Origin: Daldinia sp. FL1419
Taxonomy: Eukaryota; Ascomycota; Sordariomycetes; Xylariales; Hypoxylaceae
Length of the DNA stretch: 64,000 bases
Direction of reading: 5' to 3'
NCBI GenBank assembly: GCA_025201765.1
Contig: MU623344.1
Coordinates: 486,219 to 550,218, forward strand
Under the pieces are notes generated by a model. It did no database searches. It was not told the origin of the DNA and was given only the letters and a program-made list of their open reading frames with translations. Within the stretch, counting starts at the first letter, position 1. The number at the start of each line of letters is the position of its first letter. The position numbers and the translations under genes are program-made. Shown here piece after piece: positions 35,930 to 49,295 of the stretch.

Positions 35930-36796
35930 TGTCAAAGCTAAAAAACAACGCCATAATTGTTCATAAACAATTACACCTTATATATTATACAACATATCCC
36001 CCAGATAAACATATATAATAAGGTTACCTAAATTGTAACACTTAATACCCCTAAACTCTCTATAACACTGGCTCACTGGCCCTCAACTCTTTAAAATCTA
36101 ATCATAAATGGCTATTAACCATTAACCAAATGTACCTCTACTTATAACATAATGGCTCATAATTTAAGAACATTTATCCAATATAATATTATATAATATT
36201 TTTAATTTAATTTAAACCTTATACCTTATTACCAGTACTAATCTGGCTCTAGGGCTTAAATATAAATTTAATATAATTGTTGGATGTAGGGAATTATGGG
36301 TATTTCCACTGCACAAATTAGGCTCATAACTATCAAAGTTAAAAAATAATGCCATAATTGTTTATAAATAATTATACCTTATATATTATATAATATACCC
36401 CCCAGGTAAGCATATATAATAAGGTTACCTAAATTGCAGCACTTAACACCCCTAAACTCTCTATAATACTGGTTCACTAACCCTCAGCTCTTTAGAATCT
36501 AATCATAAGTGGCTATTAATCATCAGCCAAATGTACCTCTATTTATAATATAATAGTTCATAATTTAAGAACATTTATCCAACATGATATTATATAATAT
36601 TTTTAATTCAATTTAAATCTTATACTTTATTACCAATATTAATCTGGCTCTGGGGTTCAAATATGGATTTAATATAATTGTTAAATATAAGGAATTATAA
36701 GTATTTCTATTATATAAATTAAATTCATAATTATCAAAGTTAAAAAATGATGCCATAATTATTTACAAATAATTACGCCTTATATACTGTGCAACA
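35930..36796. mobile_element. Compact tandem element R-U-R-U-R (TRIM/SMART-like)
   Basis: Three direct copies of a 65-bp repeat R (35930-35994, 36331-36395, 36732-36796) separate two 336-bp units U (35995-36330, 36396-36731); the period is exactly 401 bp. R starts TGTCAAAG and ends CAACA (TATC/TAATA after C/T or G/A change in the later copies). The whole is flanked by ACTCC (35925-35929) and ATTCC (36797-36801), one C/T apart, a 5-bp target duplication inside an older LTR end (...AAAACTCC|TATTCAATT...). TG...CA ends plus a 5-bp duplication point to LTR-type integration, with R acting as a very short LTR. U has no coding frame and no TGG primer-binding site right after R. R contains a palindrome, TAATTGTTCATAAACAATTA. 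Confidence 0.75.
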
Positions 36797-37080
36797 ATTC
36801 CTATTCAATTAGAACTCCTGTTCAATTAAAGCTCCTATTTAATTAAAACTCCTAATTAAAATTCCTATTCAATACCCTAATTAAACAATTTACAAGGAAA
36901 TTTTACTAATATAAACTCCTATTCAATTGAAAAAGTACAATTCAGAGCTGTACGCCACAGGAAGCCACAGGCACGCACATAAGATACATCAAAATTCAAA
37001 ATCACTTTAATTCATTATATCAATTTAAAAACCACCTAAAAACATTAATAATTAATATTATTTAAAATTTAATTAAATTC
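36797..37080. repeat. LTR-end repeats and a small GC-richer patch
   Basis: The LTR terminus CTCCTATTCAATTAAA recurs about every 17-20 bp at 36801-36930 (at least four times). At about 36940-36990 a short patch (GTACGCCACAGGAAGCCACAGGCACGC) has near-normal composition. Confidence 0.55.
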
Positions 37081-37089
37081 ATAATTTTT

Positions 37090-40000
37090 CGAAATAATTT
37101 GTATATATTTCTGATTGGAGGTACTTATATAGTAACAGAAAATGTCCAAAATTGCGGGGCATTTCTCTGAAAATTAATTAATTAATTAGGATTGTGATGC
37201 AACTAATGAAATAAGAAAGATATAGATTATTAATTAAAATAATATAATTATTAAATATTAATAGGATATTTTTATTAAAATATAATTTAAATTTTACTTT
37301 AAATCCAACTTTTTTTATTTTATTTTTTTTTAATTTATTAAATATTTTATTTAATATTTTAAGTATATTGTTAATTTATATTTTAATTAAATTAAATTGG
37401 TTAAATAATTTTGAAATTAAGAAATATGGGTTATAAATTAATATAACCATAAAAAGTTTTTTATGGTAATATTTAAAATAAATTACTTATTAATGCATAT
37501 CAATTTCAATTATTTTATAAAGCAATTTTATAATAATTATTATAATATTTTTAAAAAAATGATCTTTAAATTCTTTAAATAATATAATAATAATAATATA
37601 ATTTAAATTAATATTTAATTAAATATATATTTATATAATATCACAGAACTATATAACCATTCCCTTAACTTATTATTATAAAAATAGAATAAGTATAATA
37701 ATAATTTATTAATTAAAGCGTTAAATTGTGGGTAATTGTATAAATATTTTTTTTTTCTTTTTATTATTATAATTTTAAATAATAAGTTGTAACTTTTTGT
37801 ATGGTTTATTGGTATTTTTTCCTTTAATTTTATAAATAATTTGTAATTTAAATAGTTGAATATTTTTGTGTTTTATTTTGTTATATTTTTTGAATGAAAA
37901 TATTTCTTGTTTAATAAGTCTTTTGATTTCCTGTATATTTGTTGTTTCAAATGGTTGGTTTAAGGTGGTAATTTTCCCTTTTTAATGTAGTTATAGTAAT
38001 AGTTTTATATTAGTTATTTTTTTAAGAAATAGGTAAGTTATATTGTAGGAGTTTGTTAATTAAGGTTTATTTTTGCTTTTAAGAGGTTGTTTTTGTGATT
38101 GTTTTGTTATAAGTGTTTTAACCTTGGGAATATATTTATTATTATTATTATATTTATAATTGGAATCTTTATTAATGGGGTTTAAAATATGTGTGGATTT
38201 GTTATGAAAATATGGTTTTATAATTGTAATTTTGAAGTTAATTGGTTTTTTATTCATTTTAATAATATAGGTTTTATTGTTTTAAATAATTAATTTATAA
38301 GGGTTGGTTTAACCATTATTCTTATAATAAATATATATTTTAAATTAGAGAAATAGGTTTAATATATTTAATATATTTGGTTTATTTTTTATATTTAAAG
38401 TATTGTTAATTTGTTATTTAGTTTTAAATTTGTAAATTTTATTTATTATTTTTTTAATAGTTGTAATTTAAGTAATAATAAAAGGAAAAGGTAATAAATT
38501 GTTTATTAATTTTGGGTATGTTTTAAATATAAATAATGTTGGTATTAAATTATTTAATTTTATTATATTGTTAATAGTTTTTATAATTATTTATAAAATG
38601 TAATAAATATTGGTTTGGATATTTTAAAAATCTTTTAATATTATTTTATATATTTGTTATAATAGGTTATAATATTATTTAATTTTTTTAATTAAATTAT
38701 ATATTTTAATAGATATTTTTTTAATGGATATTAATAATATTTTTATATTTAAAATGAATTTGTTAATTGTAAAATTAATATTAATATTAAATATTAAATT
38801 GTTGGGTGATTTAAAATAATTATTAATTTATATTATTTTTAATATGTTTTATATATATTTTATTATTATATTTTTAAGGAATTTTGTTATTTAAAATAAT
38901 GTGGCTTTATTAATAGTATAAAAAATTGGTTTATTTTTAATATATATTATATTAATATAAATGTTGTAATTAAAATTAATATTATTTTTTATGGTAAATT
39001 TAAATTGTTTTAGTATGTTGTTATATATTTAATATTGATAATAGTATTTATTAATTTTTTTAATAATTGTTTAATTTAATTTATTATATTTAATTTTTAT
39101 AAAAATATAATAAAGTTGGTTTATAACTAGGTGATCAAAATATCTATGTATTTATTGTAATTCTTTTTTAATTAAATAATAATATGTAATTATTTATTTT
39201 TTATTGTTAAATAAAAATTATAGGTGTTTTTATTTTTAAATAATAAAATAATATTTATTCTTGTAAGTAAGTATATTTTTAATATTATTTAAAAAAAATT
39301 TTAAATGATTTATATTATGAAGATATAATAAGAATAATATATTATAAGGTATAATATAAAATTAGATAGTTTTAAATGGAATAAGTATATTAATAATATT
39401 AAGATTCTTTTATTTTAAGTGATTATTAAATTGTATAATATATGTTTTTATTATAAATATATTTATTTTAATATTAGAATATATATGTTGTAATGTTTTT
39501 ATTTGTATTTTGTTTTTTGATGATATTCTGGTTGTTCTGGTGTTAGGTAAAATGTTTTGAAATATATGAGAATATTGGTTTTTAAGGTAAAATGTAGAAA
39601 GGGAATTTGGGGTTGTATCTGAAAAATGTTTGTAATTATTATTAAAAATGTTTGTTGTGATGAATGTATAGAAAGTTGTTTAATTTGTAAAGATATTAGT
39701 AATTTGGGGATTATTAATTTTATTATAATTTATAAAATATTATATAATTGGTAATTAAATTTAATTATTATTATTATATTTATCATTAATATGTTATATA
39801 TATTATATATTAAAATTGTTATTATTATTATTAATATTATTATTGTTATAATTAATATTAATTTTTTATAGTTAATAAAGAAGGTTGTAAAATCTTCTTT
39901 AATATTTTCTATTTTTTGCTTTTGTATATATTAATATTATTTATTATATTTATTATGTTATTCATATATAAAATATTTAATAAATTAATAATTTGATTTA

Positions 40001-40290
40001 TTACAAATAAAATATTTTTTCTTTTTATTTTTATTATTAAAATGTTTTTAATTATTAAAATATTTATTTCTGTTTTAATTTATTTAATAAGGTTTTTAAT
40101 TATTTTAATAAATTTAATTAATATAATAATAATTATTTTTTATTTTATATTTATTAAAAAAATTTTAATATATATTATTTACTATTATTTAAAAATTGGT
40201 ACAAATATTCTTAAATATATTGGATTATTAAAGAAAAATGGATAGGAATATTAAATATTTTTATATAATATGGTATAAGTTTTTTTTAAA
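37090..40290 (-). mobile_element. Ty1/copia retrotransposon fragment (integrase end and RT), RIP-degraded
   Basis: Minus-strand frames contain, in order: PINFKITIIKPYFHNKSTHI (38230-38165), a linker between integrase and RT; FETTNIQEIKRLIKQEIFSF (about 37955-37895) and LFKLQIIYKIKGK, the RT opening; PTI-stop-RFN (about 37733-37710), the SPTIQR block; LLYKIIE (about 37535) and YNPYFLISK, the LYGI..AG and DPCLL blocks; and INNILKI (about 37380), the TDD active site with Asp as Asn. The RNase H end is missing on the left (cut near 37.1 kb), and the 5' part merges into unassigned AT-rich DNA up to the LINE insertion. Confidence 0.75.
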
Positions 40291-40308
40291 ATAAATTTCT
40301 TTAATATA

Positions 40309-41073
40309 TTTATTTATTATTATTTATTTATTATTATCCCAATTTACCTAGAATATATTATAGGTATTTAGTCCATCTCTTGGTATTTGTTCCAGGTAAG
40401 AACTGTATTCTGGAGAAAACCTACCCACCGCCTATCCAAATAAATTATATTGTTATAATTTTGATTTTATTTTATATTTTTATTAAAATTTACCTTTTAA
40501 TAAAAATAATTAGATTTTAATATGGAAAAATATTTTATATATTATAATATTAATTATATAAAATGATGTGGTAATAGCCTGGATATAAGGTAATAATAAA
40601 ATTTAAAATAACTTTATTATTTTTTTTAATAAATAATAAAAATGTTATTATATTATAAAAAAATTGTTTTAAAAGAAAGTTAGGATATATATAATTTGTG
40701 TAAAATATAAATATATATGAATGATTTCATATTTCTATAAAAAACCATTACACATTCTTATTTTTACAACTCTTTTTTTAATATTATAATATTATATTTA
40801 TTTTCCAAAATGGTTTAAAATAATACTATCAACCTATGGCCTTTTCTAACCAACCTTAATCCTTTTTATATACCTTATTTACATTCTATAATACTACAAT
40901 ATAATACTACTATACCCATTATATTTACAATCCAATACCACCTTAAAAAACCTATTTTATTTTTATATATATATTATATTAAGCAAAAAAAAGCTTGTGT
41001 ATCCGTAGGTACTCCATTATTTCTCCGGTATTATCCCGTTACTGACCCTCCTTAAGTGTTTTAGTCCCCTTGC
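40309..41073 (-). mobile_element. 5'-truncated LINE copy
   Basis: It aligns with the 3' 0.75 kb of the LINE at 26053-26830 (same order: TTTA tail, CCCAATTTACCTAGAATATATTATAGG, CCTACCCACCGCCTATC, then the 3' UTR). TTTAATATA occurs on both sides (40300-40308 and about 41077-41085), a 9-bp target duplication. The last 100 bp (40985-41070) are less altered than the first LINE copy. Confidence 0.75.
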
Positions 41074-41215
41074 TTTTTTAATATAATTAATTAATAAATT
41101 TTTATAAATATATTATATTTAAATAATTAATATTTTAAAATATTTAAATAAAATCTTTCCAAAATTATTTTATATAATATTTTTAATTATTATATTCTTT
41201 TATTTAAATATATAT

Positions 41216-41633
41216 TGAATAGGAGTTCTAATAGCTCCTGTAGGATATGCCTTATACTTTAATTAACCCATATTAAGCCAGAGGTTATATAAGTTAGAGG
41301 ATATAAGGTAACTATATTTTAAGGAAGGTATTAAGGTAATCAAATAAGAAATCTAATAAGGGTAATTATTTGTTAATGGTAGTGCATACAAAATTAGATA
41401 AATAATATATTTAGTAAAAAAGTAAATTTATAAATTATTGTAAAATTTATAAAAAGAATATAATAATTTTTGTGAGTTTGATCTGATTAAATAAGAAAAT
41501 AATTCCTAAAAACCTATTTATGTTTATATAAGTTCGTAGGAACTTAAAAAAGGTAGGTTTTATGGAGATTAATAGGATTTTTATAAGGTAAGACCTATTA
41601 TATAATTATATTATCTCGGTTTAAAGTTTTTTA
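41216..41633 (-). repeat. 3' LTR of the gypsy element
   Basis: 418 bp. On the + strand it begins TGAATAGGAGTTCTAATAGC and ends GGTTTA (TTCA after C-to-T). Its inner boundary is next to a short purine run on the minus strand, the likely polypurine tract; copy B keeps a clearer TTTTGGAGAGTTT there. Confidence 0.8.
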
Positions 41634-41754
41634 GAGTTGATGATGTTGTTTGTTAATGAGTTAATTTTAATAAAAATAAACCGGAAATATTATAAAGAAA
41701 ACAATTAAATAAAAAAAAAAACCTTAATTCCTTAAATTTTTAGTTAACCCTTGT

Positions 41755-42400
41755 AAAATCTTTATATCTTTCTTGCCTTCCCCTAAATATTTTAACCATA
41801 ATTTTATGTTTTATAGTTTCGTAATCCTTTTCCTCTGGCTTTGTTGGTGTTTCCTGGTCAATATTTATCTGATTGGGTGGGTTAATTTCCAATTTAGTCA
41901 TCCACTTGTTAGATTTTCTGTCAACAATTCCCCAATACCTTTATTCGTCCTGTACGAATAACTTCAATCTATCACTTGATATGCTACCTCTTAATTCATT
42001 TCCGCCTGGTTCTTTAATTGCATATTGATTTTAGCTTAAAATCTTGTTAATTAAGTAAGGTCCGTATTAGTTATATTGCAGTTGTTGGTTTTTGGATATA
42101 TTAATATGCTTGATTGTATTATGGATTAGGATTAAATTGCTGATATTTAGGGGTTACTTTTTAATTTTTATAGAATTTTATTTATTGTTCCTATCTACCA
42201 TAACTTGTTGTTTGTTTTGTATAATTTGCAAAATTTTTTTTTATATTAATTGATTGGTGCTTAATTATATATGTATGTATGTTTAAAAGTTTTTTTGGGA
42301 TTTTAATGTTTTTTTAGTTTAGTACCTTCTATGATGGTATAGCAGTTTCAATTGGGAGTATTAATTGTTTATTGTAGATAATTTTGTAGGTATTAAGTCT
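41755..42400 (-). pseudogene. Gypsy integrase C-terminal region with GPY module
   Basis: The minus-strand frame reads PIETAIPSQKVLN (about 42350), GPYLINKILS (about 42063-42034), QYAIKEPGGNELRGSISSDR (about 42030-41970), LKLFVQDE and, after one stop, RYWGIVDRKSNKWMTKLEIN. It ends ERYKDFTRVN at a stop near 41755. The GPY and G-x-R-L-K blocks are standard for gypsy integrases. A + strand 62-codon ORF here is only the shadow. Confidence 0.85.
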
Positions 42401-43899
42401 TAAAGGTTTTATTAAAATCTGATTAGCTTATATTATAGTACTTAAAAATTAGGTTTAACTTTTTCCTTTTTTATTAGTTAATTTTATTAATTTATATTTA
42501 ATTAATTTATAATTAACTTTAATTTGGCTTTAAATTTATAGAAAATAAGTAAATTTAATTTTTAATGTATACTGAGTTTTTAATAGGCTTTTATAATTTT
42601 ACTTTTGAATTTTAAATTTTTATTTATTTTAATTATAAGGGATTAATTATGTTGGAAGATTATTTTTTTTTTTATAAATTTAATAATATTTTTGGAATTA
42701 ATTAAGTGGAGTAGTAAAGTTTTTAAATAATTGGACAATTGTTTTTAGATTTTAATAATTATTTTATAACTAAAATTGTTTAATATATATTGGATATTTA
42801 GGATTTAATAAGTTAAAATTTTTATAAGGGTTAAATAATTTATAAGATTTATTAGTCTTTTCCTATTTATTTATTAATATTTTTTATATACCTTAATTAT
42901 TTTTTTAACATATTTATAAAGATTTTTTTAGTAGTATAAAATTAAAATTTATTAATATATTAAATTTTTTCTTTTATAATCATACTTTATATAAAATTTT
43001 TTTATAATTTTTTGTTTTATTGGTTTATAATTGATGATATAATAATTAAAGTATCTTTTATTCATCTTCCTCTATAAGATCCTATTAAATACAATATGTT
43101 TTAATGTTTTGGTTTTAAATTTCAAATAATTTTTATGTTTTTTAGGAATATTATCAATTAAAAATCTTAGAAGCATTTTAAATATTAATAAATATTATAT
43201 TATCTTTTATAATTTTGAACTCCATTGATTAGGCGGTTACAAAATAGTTGGTTATATTTTATCTTAATTCTCAGGATTTAATGTTATTAATATAGGGTAT
43301 ATTAATATTATGTTGAGCTGGAAGTTGATAAATTTATTTAAATTGTTTTCCTATTTTTTATTATCTTAATTAAATGGATTGTTTGATTTTTGAGATAAAG
43401 TATCTGTAATAGTGTTATTTTTTCTTATAATATATTTTATCTTAAAATTGAATATTTTAATATATGTAATTTATCTTATTAGTATTATGCTGGGTAGATT
43501 TGTGAAATTGTTGTTAAGCTAGGTGATTAGGACCTTAATATTAATTTTTAAAAGAAATTGAATTTTGTAAATATAATTTTATAATTATTTAAGCGATTTT
43601 ATAATTGTTAGGCATTCTTGTTTTATGGTGTTATATTGTAATTCAGGTCCTTTTCACATTCTTAATTTATACTTGTAAGGTTTAAAAATGGATTAATTGT
43701 TTAATTAATCAATTATTATGTCCTATCCCTGCCTTAAAGTATTGGTTTTGAGAATTATTTATTATTTTAATTTGTAATTTATTATAATAAGGTATGGTAG
43801 TATAATAAAAATATTTTTTAGTTTGATTATTGTTTAATTCTGTGCCTTGTTCCATATAAAAAGCTTGTTTTTGCGTAGTAATTTTATTAATAGTAGGAT

Positions 43900-44800
43900 C
43901 TTTATAATATAATTTTTAATCTATATATAAAAGTATATTGTAAGGCTTAAGAATAATTGGATTTTGTTAACATTATTGTATTTCTTTCATTTAAAGATTT
44001 TTAAAATTTTAGTTTTTCTAGGTAATTAACTATTTAATCTATAAATGTAATTAATAATTTTGGTGTTTGTTTTGCAAAATTTTGATTTCTTAGTATTTAT
44101 AGTGGTTCTAATTAATTTGAAGTTTAATAGAATGTTGGTAATATTTTTAATATGCTTTAATGTAAATTGCTTAATTCTAGGGTAAACTTTTTGATTGTTA
44201 TATTTAATAATTGGTTCTTTAATTCTAATATTATTAAAAAAGGGTTTGTATATATGTGGTATTAGGTTATATAAAATATAATTTATGATCTTAAGAAAAT
44301 GTGTTATTAAATTTATTATTTTTTAGGGTATTATTATTATTTGTAAAGATCTTAAAGGCATGGAGAAAGTGGTTATATCTTTATTATAAATTAATAAATC
44401 TAATTAATTATACCTTAAAAATAAATTAATATAAAAGAATATAATATATATAGTAAATTTTTTAATAAAGGAATTACAATTTTTAAATAGAAAAGTGTTC
44501 CTAATTGTAATAATATTTAGTTTAGTTGTTAAATTAATTAGTTGTAAATTGTTATTTTTTTTTTTATTATAAATTAGGGGTTATGATATAAATTGTGATT
44601 TTCTTTGAGAATTTTGTATTTAATTTGATTTTTAAGAATTTTGATAATTTAATTTTTTCATAGAGTAAATATAAGGATATTTTTTAATTGTTATATTTTA
44701 TGTAGAACAGTTTTAATAATATAATTGGGTACTATTTCTGGCTTTACTTTTCTAAGTTTGTTGAAATTTTAGGTTAATGCTATTTCTCGGCGAAATAGCA
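43900..44800 (-). pseudogene. Gypsy reverse transcriptase
   Basis: The minus-strand frame reads RREIALTWNFNKLRKVKPEI (about 44790-44735), the lead-in to RT in a fungal gypsy group. The active site reads LFNNIRIKEP (Asn pair at 44235-44230) where F-x-D-D-x-G-x-K-G-P is usual. It is followed by KYNNQKVYPRIKQFTLKHIK and KSKFCK (about 44205-44080). Both catalytic Asp codons are AAT. Confidence 0.85.
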
Positions 44801-47800
44801 TTTTGATAAGTATTTCTTTTTCTTAATCAGTGAATTTTATGTCTTTTAATTTATTTTTTAGGTTCTTAAGACATTTGGGGGTTAGTTGTATTCTTCTTGG
44901 TTATTTAATAAATTGTTAGGTAATATTTTTATATAATCCATTTAATTATAAAGGGTTAAATCTTTTAATATTCTTAAAAGTTTCTTTTAATATATTTTCT
45001 TTTTAATTAAATAATTTTGGGGATATTAAGTTGTTTGGTGGTATATTATTTATTAGTTAAACCTTTTTAGTTTTTGATTTATATATAATATTAATTTTGA
45101 TTATATTTTTCTTAGGTGGGTATAAGGTGTTAAAGTATATTTTTTTGGTTTTTTGGTATGTATTACCTATAATTTTATTTATTATATTAATAAATTGGTT
45201 GTTTATAAGATTTATAATAATTTTTTTACTTTTTTTAAATTTGATAAGTTTTTAATTAGGTTTTTTTTTATTAGATTTGTTATTGTTATTAATTAGGCTT
45301 GTATTATTAATAATATTTAATTTTTTGTTAATAATATATTTTTAATAATTTTATTTTTAATTTAATTAAGTTTCTAATGAATTAATAGTAGAATTTTGAT
45401 GATTATATTTCTAAAAACTATGGTTCCAATGTATATATTGCTTTTTATAATTAATTTAAATTAAGAAGTTATAAAAAAATTCATCTTAAAGATTAGTTTA
45501 TTAATATAGTACTTATCCTCAATAATGTAAATTAGTATTTTTAGGTTATGATTGTTTAGTTAAATTAATTTGTAAATTATTTTTAAAATTGGGATAATTA
45601 TTTTATTTTTAAAAGGTATTAAGATTATATTTAATTTCCTAATTACAAAATTATATTATTATATATATAATTAAGTAATAATTAATGATTTAATATTTAT
45701 ATTAATTAAAATAAAAATTAAATTCTTATTTCCTTAAAATCTAATTTTAATTATTAAATGAAGTTATCCTTTAATATATAATGTAGGATTGTTTATAGTT
45801 ATTTGTATTATGGTTAATTTAAATTAATTAGGTAATATCTAATTTAATATAATATTATTTATGTTGGTAGAGATTATTTTTAAAGGTGGTTTAGTTTAAG
45901 GTAGCAAAATTTATTAAACTTATTTAAAGATTAGTTTAATATATTTATTTAATGTATTTTTACGAATATTCTTGATTAATTTTTGCTTAAATAGGTTTTT
46001 GAATTTGGGTATATATTTAATCATTTTATGTCAGGTTATATTAAACTTTTTATTATAATTAACATCAATCTTTTAAACTTAGAATTTAATAATAGAGGAT
46101 GTAAAAAAATTGGTGGTTAATGTTATTAATTTGATTTTTAATTTATTAATAATTTTATTATCCTCTGTTGATAGTGGATCTACATGTTTAATTTTAATAA
46201 TTTTATTATTAAGGCCTTTTTATTATTTTATAATATTAATAATTATTATTAATAAATTAGCTTTATTACTTTTAAGTATAAGTAAGGCTCCTTTAATAAA
46301 AATTAAGTTATCTTTATTAATTTTTAATTTTTATTTATAATTGTAAGTAAGTTTGTTTTGATTAGGTATTTCTAACCTTCTTTTAAATGTAATATTATTT
46401 ATTAAAATACTTTTTTTAAATAGAAAAATATCTTTGGTATTTTTAAGTGTTTCTTTTGGATAATTATTTTTAATTGCGATATTTTTAGAGTAATAAAGGG
46501 TTTTTTTAAAGATTTTTTAATTATTAAGATTTTTGTTATAGATGTAGTAATAAAGGTTTTGATTGATAGGGATATCTTTTATTTTAATATTTGCAATAAT
46601 AATATAAAGGATTTTTATAATTGGTAGTTTATCTAATTATTTATTCTACCTTTTAATAATGTATAAATAATTATTCTTATTATAATATATAAAATCATCC
46701 TTTTTTATACGTTTAAATGTGGGGTAGAATTTATTATTATATAATGATAAGTTATTGCTTTTTAACCTACAAAAGTAATAAGTGTTGTATAAATAATTGT
46801 TACAACTTAAATTGTTTAATTAGATAGGTTTAAATATATTAAATTTGTGGTTATAAAGATTGGGTACCCTAATTTACATAATATTAATATTTGTGTTGAG
46901 GGTATGCATATTACTATAAGATCCCTGATTATAATCTTACCCTGGATAATCTGGTATAGAATTAATTAATTTAAGTTCTTGATATATTCCTTTTATCTTT
47001 AATATGCTGAGCTTCATTTTCTTGAATTCTTTCATGATTTGATCCATGCTATTGTTGGAGTCTTTCAGGTCTTTAATTGTAACTCTGGATTGTTTATATG
47101 AGCTAGGAGTAAAGCATTTATATTAATCAAACTATTATTAAGGAAATTTGTTGTTGTAGGTGTTAATATATCCTATTTTTAATTTGTTATTTTAAAAATA
47201 GTTCCTTATATAAATCTTTTTTTTGATTTATTTATTAATTGAATCGCAAAATTGGACAAATGTATAACTATTAATTTATTTAATTGGGATTTATTTTTTA
47301 AAGAATATTTTTTTTATAATTATTAAATTAATCCTTTTAGTGATATTGTACATATAGCGGTCCGGGTGGATATTTATAGTACAAATTTTTTTAATTTTTT
47401 TTAAGGTGTTAATATATTCCTTGATTAGGTTAGTAATTATAATGGCGTTGGATAGTGTAGGTCCATTCCCAAATTTTTTAAATCTCTTTTGAAAAAATTT
47501 GAAATTATTGGAATTGTATAAGGCAAATTTAATTTTTAATTAATTATGAACTTTTTCCTAAATGGTAACATTGTTAATAGTAATTTTAATCTGTTTTTTA
47601 ATGTTTTTATTGATTATTTAATAAGGTAGGTTTATAATTAAGTTGGTATTGGTTATTTTATAATATTGAAAAATGTAATGTATATCTTTAAGTTATTGGG
47701 TTATATTTAATTTATTAAATAAGTAGTAAGAGTATTTGTTAGGTTTAGGTAGGATGGGTTGGTATGGTATAATTAAATAAATACCTATATCTTAATTGAT

Positions 47801-48339
47801 AATATTTGTTTTAATAATAGGAATAAGGGTTATTATTAATTTTTAAATAGTAGGTATTGAAATTGTTAACATATTTCTAGTAATGGTTGGAAGTGATTAT
47901 TATTGTTATATAATAATTGGTATTGTATTAATTGTTTATATAGGAAATATTTTTAATCCTATATTGGATAATTTGAGTATGTTTATAAAAATTGAGTATG
48001 TTGGTGGTAAATGTTTGAGTGCAGTACGGAAATCAAGTTAATAAAGGGACTTTAGTTGTTTAGGATTTTTTGGTTGTTGGAATATTATTTGTTCTTAATT
48101 AAATTTGTTATTTATAATTATGTTTAATCTTTTACGGTAATTAATAAAATTGGGTTTAATAGTAAAAGGGTTTTATTATATAATATTTATAAAAGATAAT
48201 AAAAAAAGTATTTTAAAAGGTATTATTGTGTTTAGTTTGGGTTGATTAAATAAAATATTAAATAATTATTTAATTGGTTATTGTTTTAAAGATATATAGG
48301 AAAATGATAATGATTTTAGTTATTCTTTATTTGAATTTT

Positions 48340-48709
48340 GAAAAAAATCCGAAGATTTATATTTTGTGTAACTGTTTTTCCTTATTGTGTTTAATTTGTT
48401 TTTTAGATAAGTGGTAGTGATTTTGGTTTTTAATTGTTTTATTTTAGAAACTTTTAGGAGGTGGGTTAATCTTAATATAATAATAATTTTAAGTAAATCT
48501 TATTTTTTTTATGTAGATAGTTTGATTAGGGGAGTAAGTATAAGGTTTAAAATTGAGTAATATGTATTTCTTTTTTTATAATTCTTTGTATGTGTTATGC
48601 GGTTATTGGTTTTGCAATAATTTTTATGGATTTGTATAATAATTATTAATTTCTTAGTGTTAGTGTTTAATTGTTTTATTAGCTTTGCCTTGGAGGGCAC
48701 AAACTCCAA
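48340..48709 (-). pseudogene. gag-like frame of the gypsy element
   Basis: It starts MEFVPSKAKLIKQLNTNTKK, and 66 codons are open before the first stop; the frame continues as KKQDLLKIIII. It starts about 0.6 kb from the 5' LTR. The family resemblance is positional plus the MEF start shared with 17958. Confidence 0.55.
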
Positions 48710-49295
48710 AAATGACTTAAATCCTATAATTTTGTTCTTATTTTGTGATAATAATTGGTGGTTTTTTATTAATCTTTACTAATTATATTGTAAGTCTTTA
48801 TATAATTTCTTTTTTTGATATATTAAACTTTTTTGATTATTTTATATTTAATATTTTTATTTTTTTTGAAATGTTATATAATATGTTCTTATATGATATA
48901 TATGTTAATTAATTAAGTGTTTTTTATTTTGTTGTGTATGGTGATTATTCTTAATATTAATTATATAAAATTTAAATGTATTAAGGTTATTTTAAAGGTT
49001 TTTAAGGTTAAATTGATTTCTTTTATTTTTTATTTTTTTAATTTTGCTTTTTTAATTTTAAAGTTATTTTTATTTTAATTAAATAGTAATAATTTTAATT
49101 AGGTAAATATTAATTATATTAACTATACTCTAATCCTTGTAAATATTAATCTTTGTAAATTAAATATTTATTCTAATTAATTTAATAATAATTTTTAATA
49201 AAATTGATTAGATAATTATTAATCTTAATTAACCAAAATAATAATAATCTTTTTAAGATTAAGGTTGTAGGTTTAAGTTCTATAGTAATTACCAT

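Noticed and set aside
36797..36930. CRISPR-like array (short repeats with spacers)
   Set aside because: The repeats are LTR termini with irregular spacing in a eukaryotic genome.
41773..41961. Plus-strand 62-codon hydrophobic ORF
   Set aside because: Antisense to the readable gypsy integrase end.
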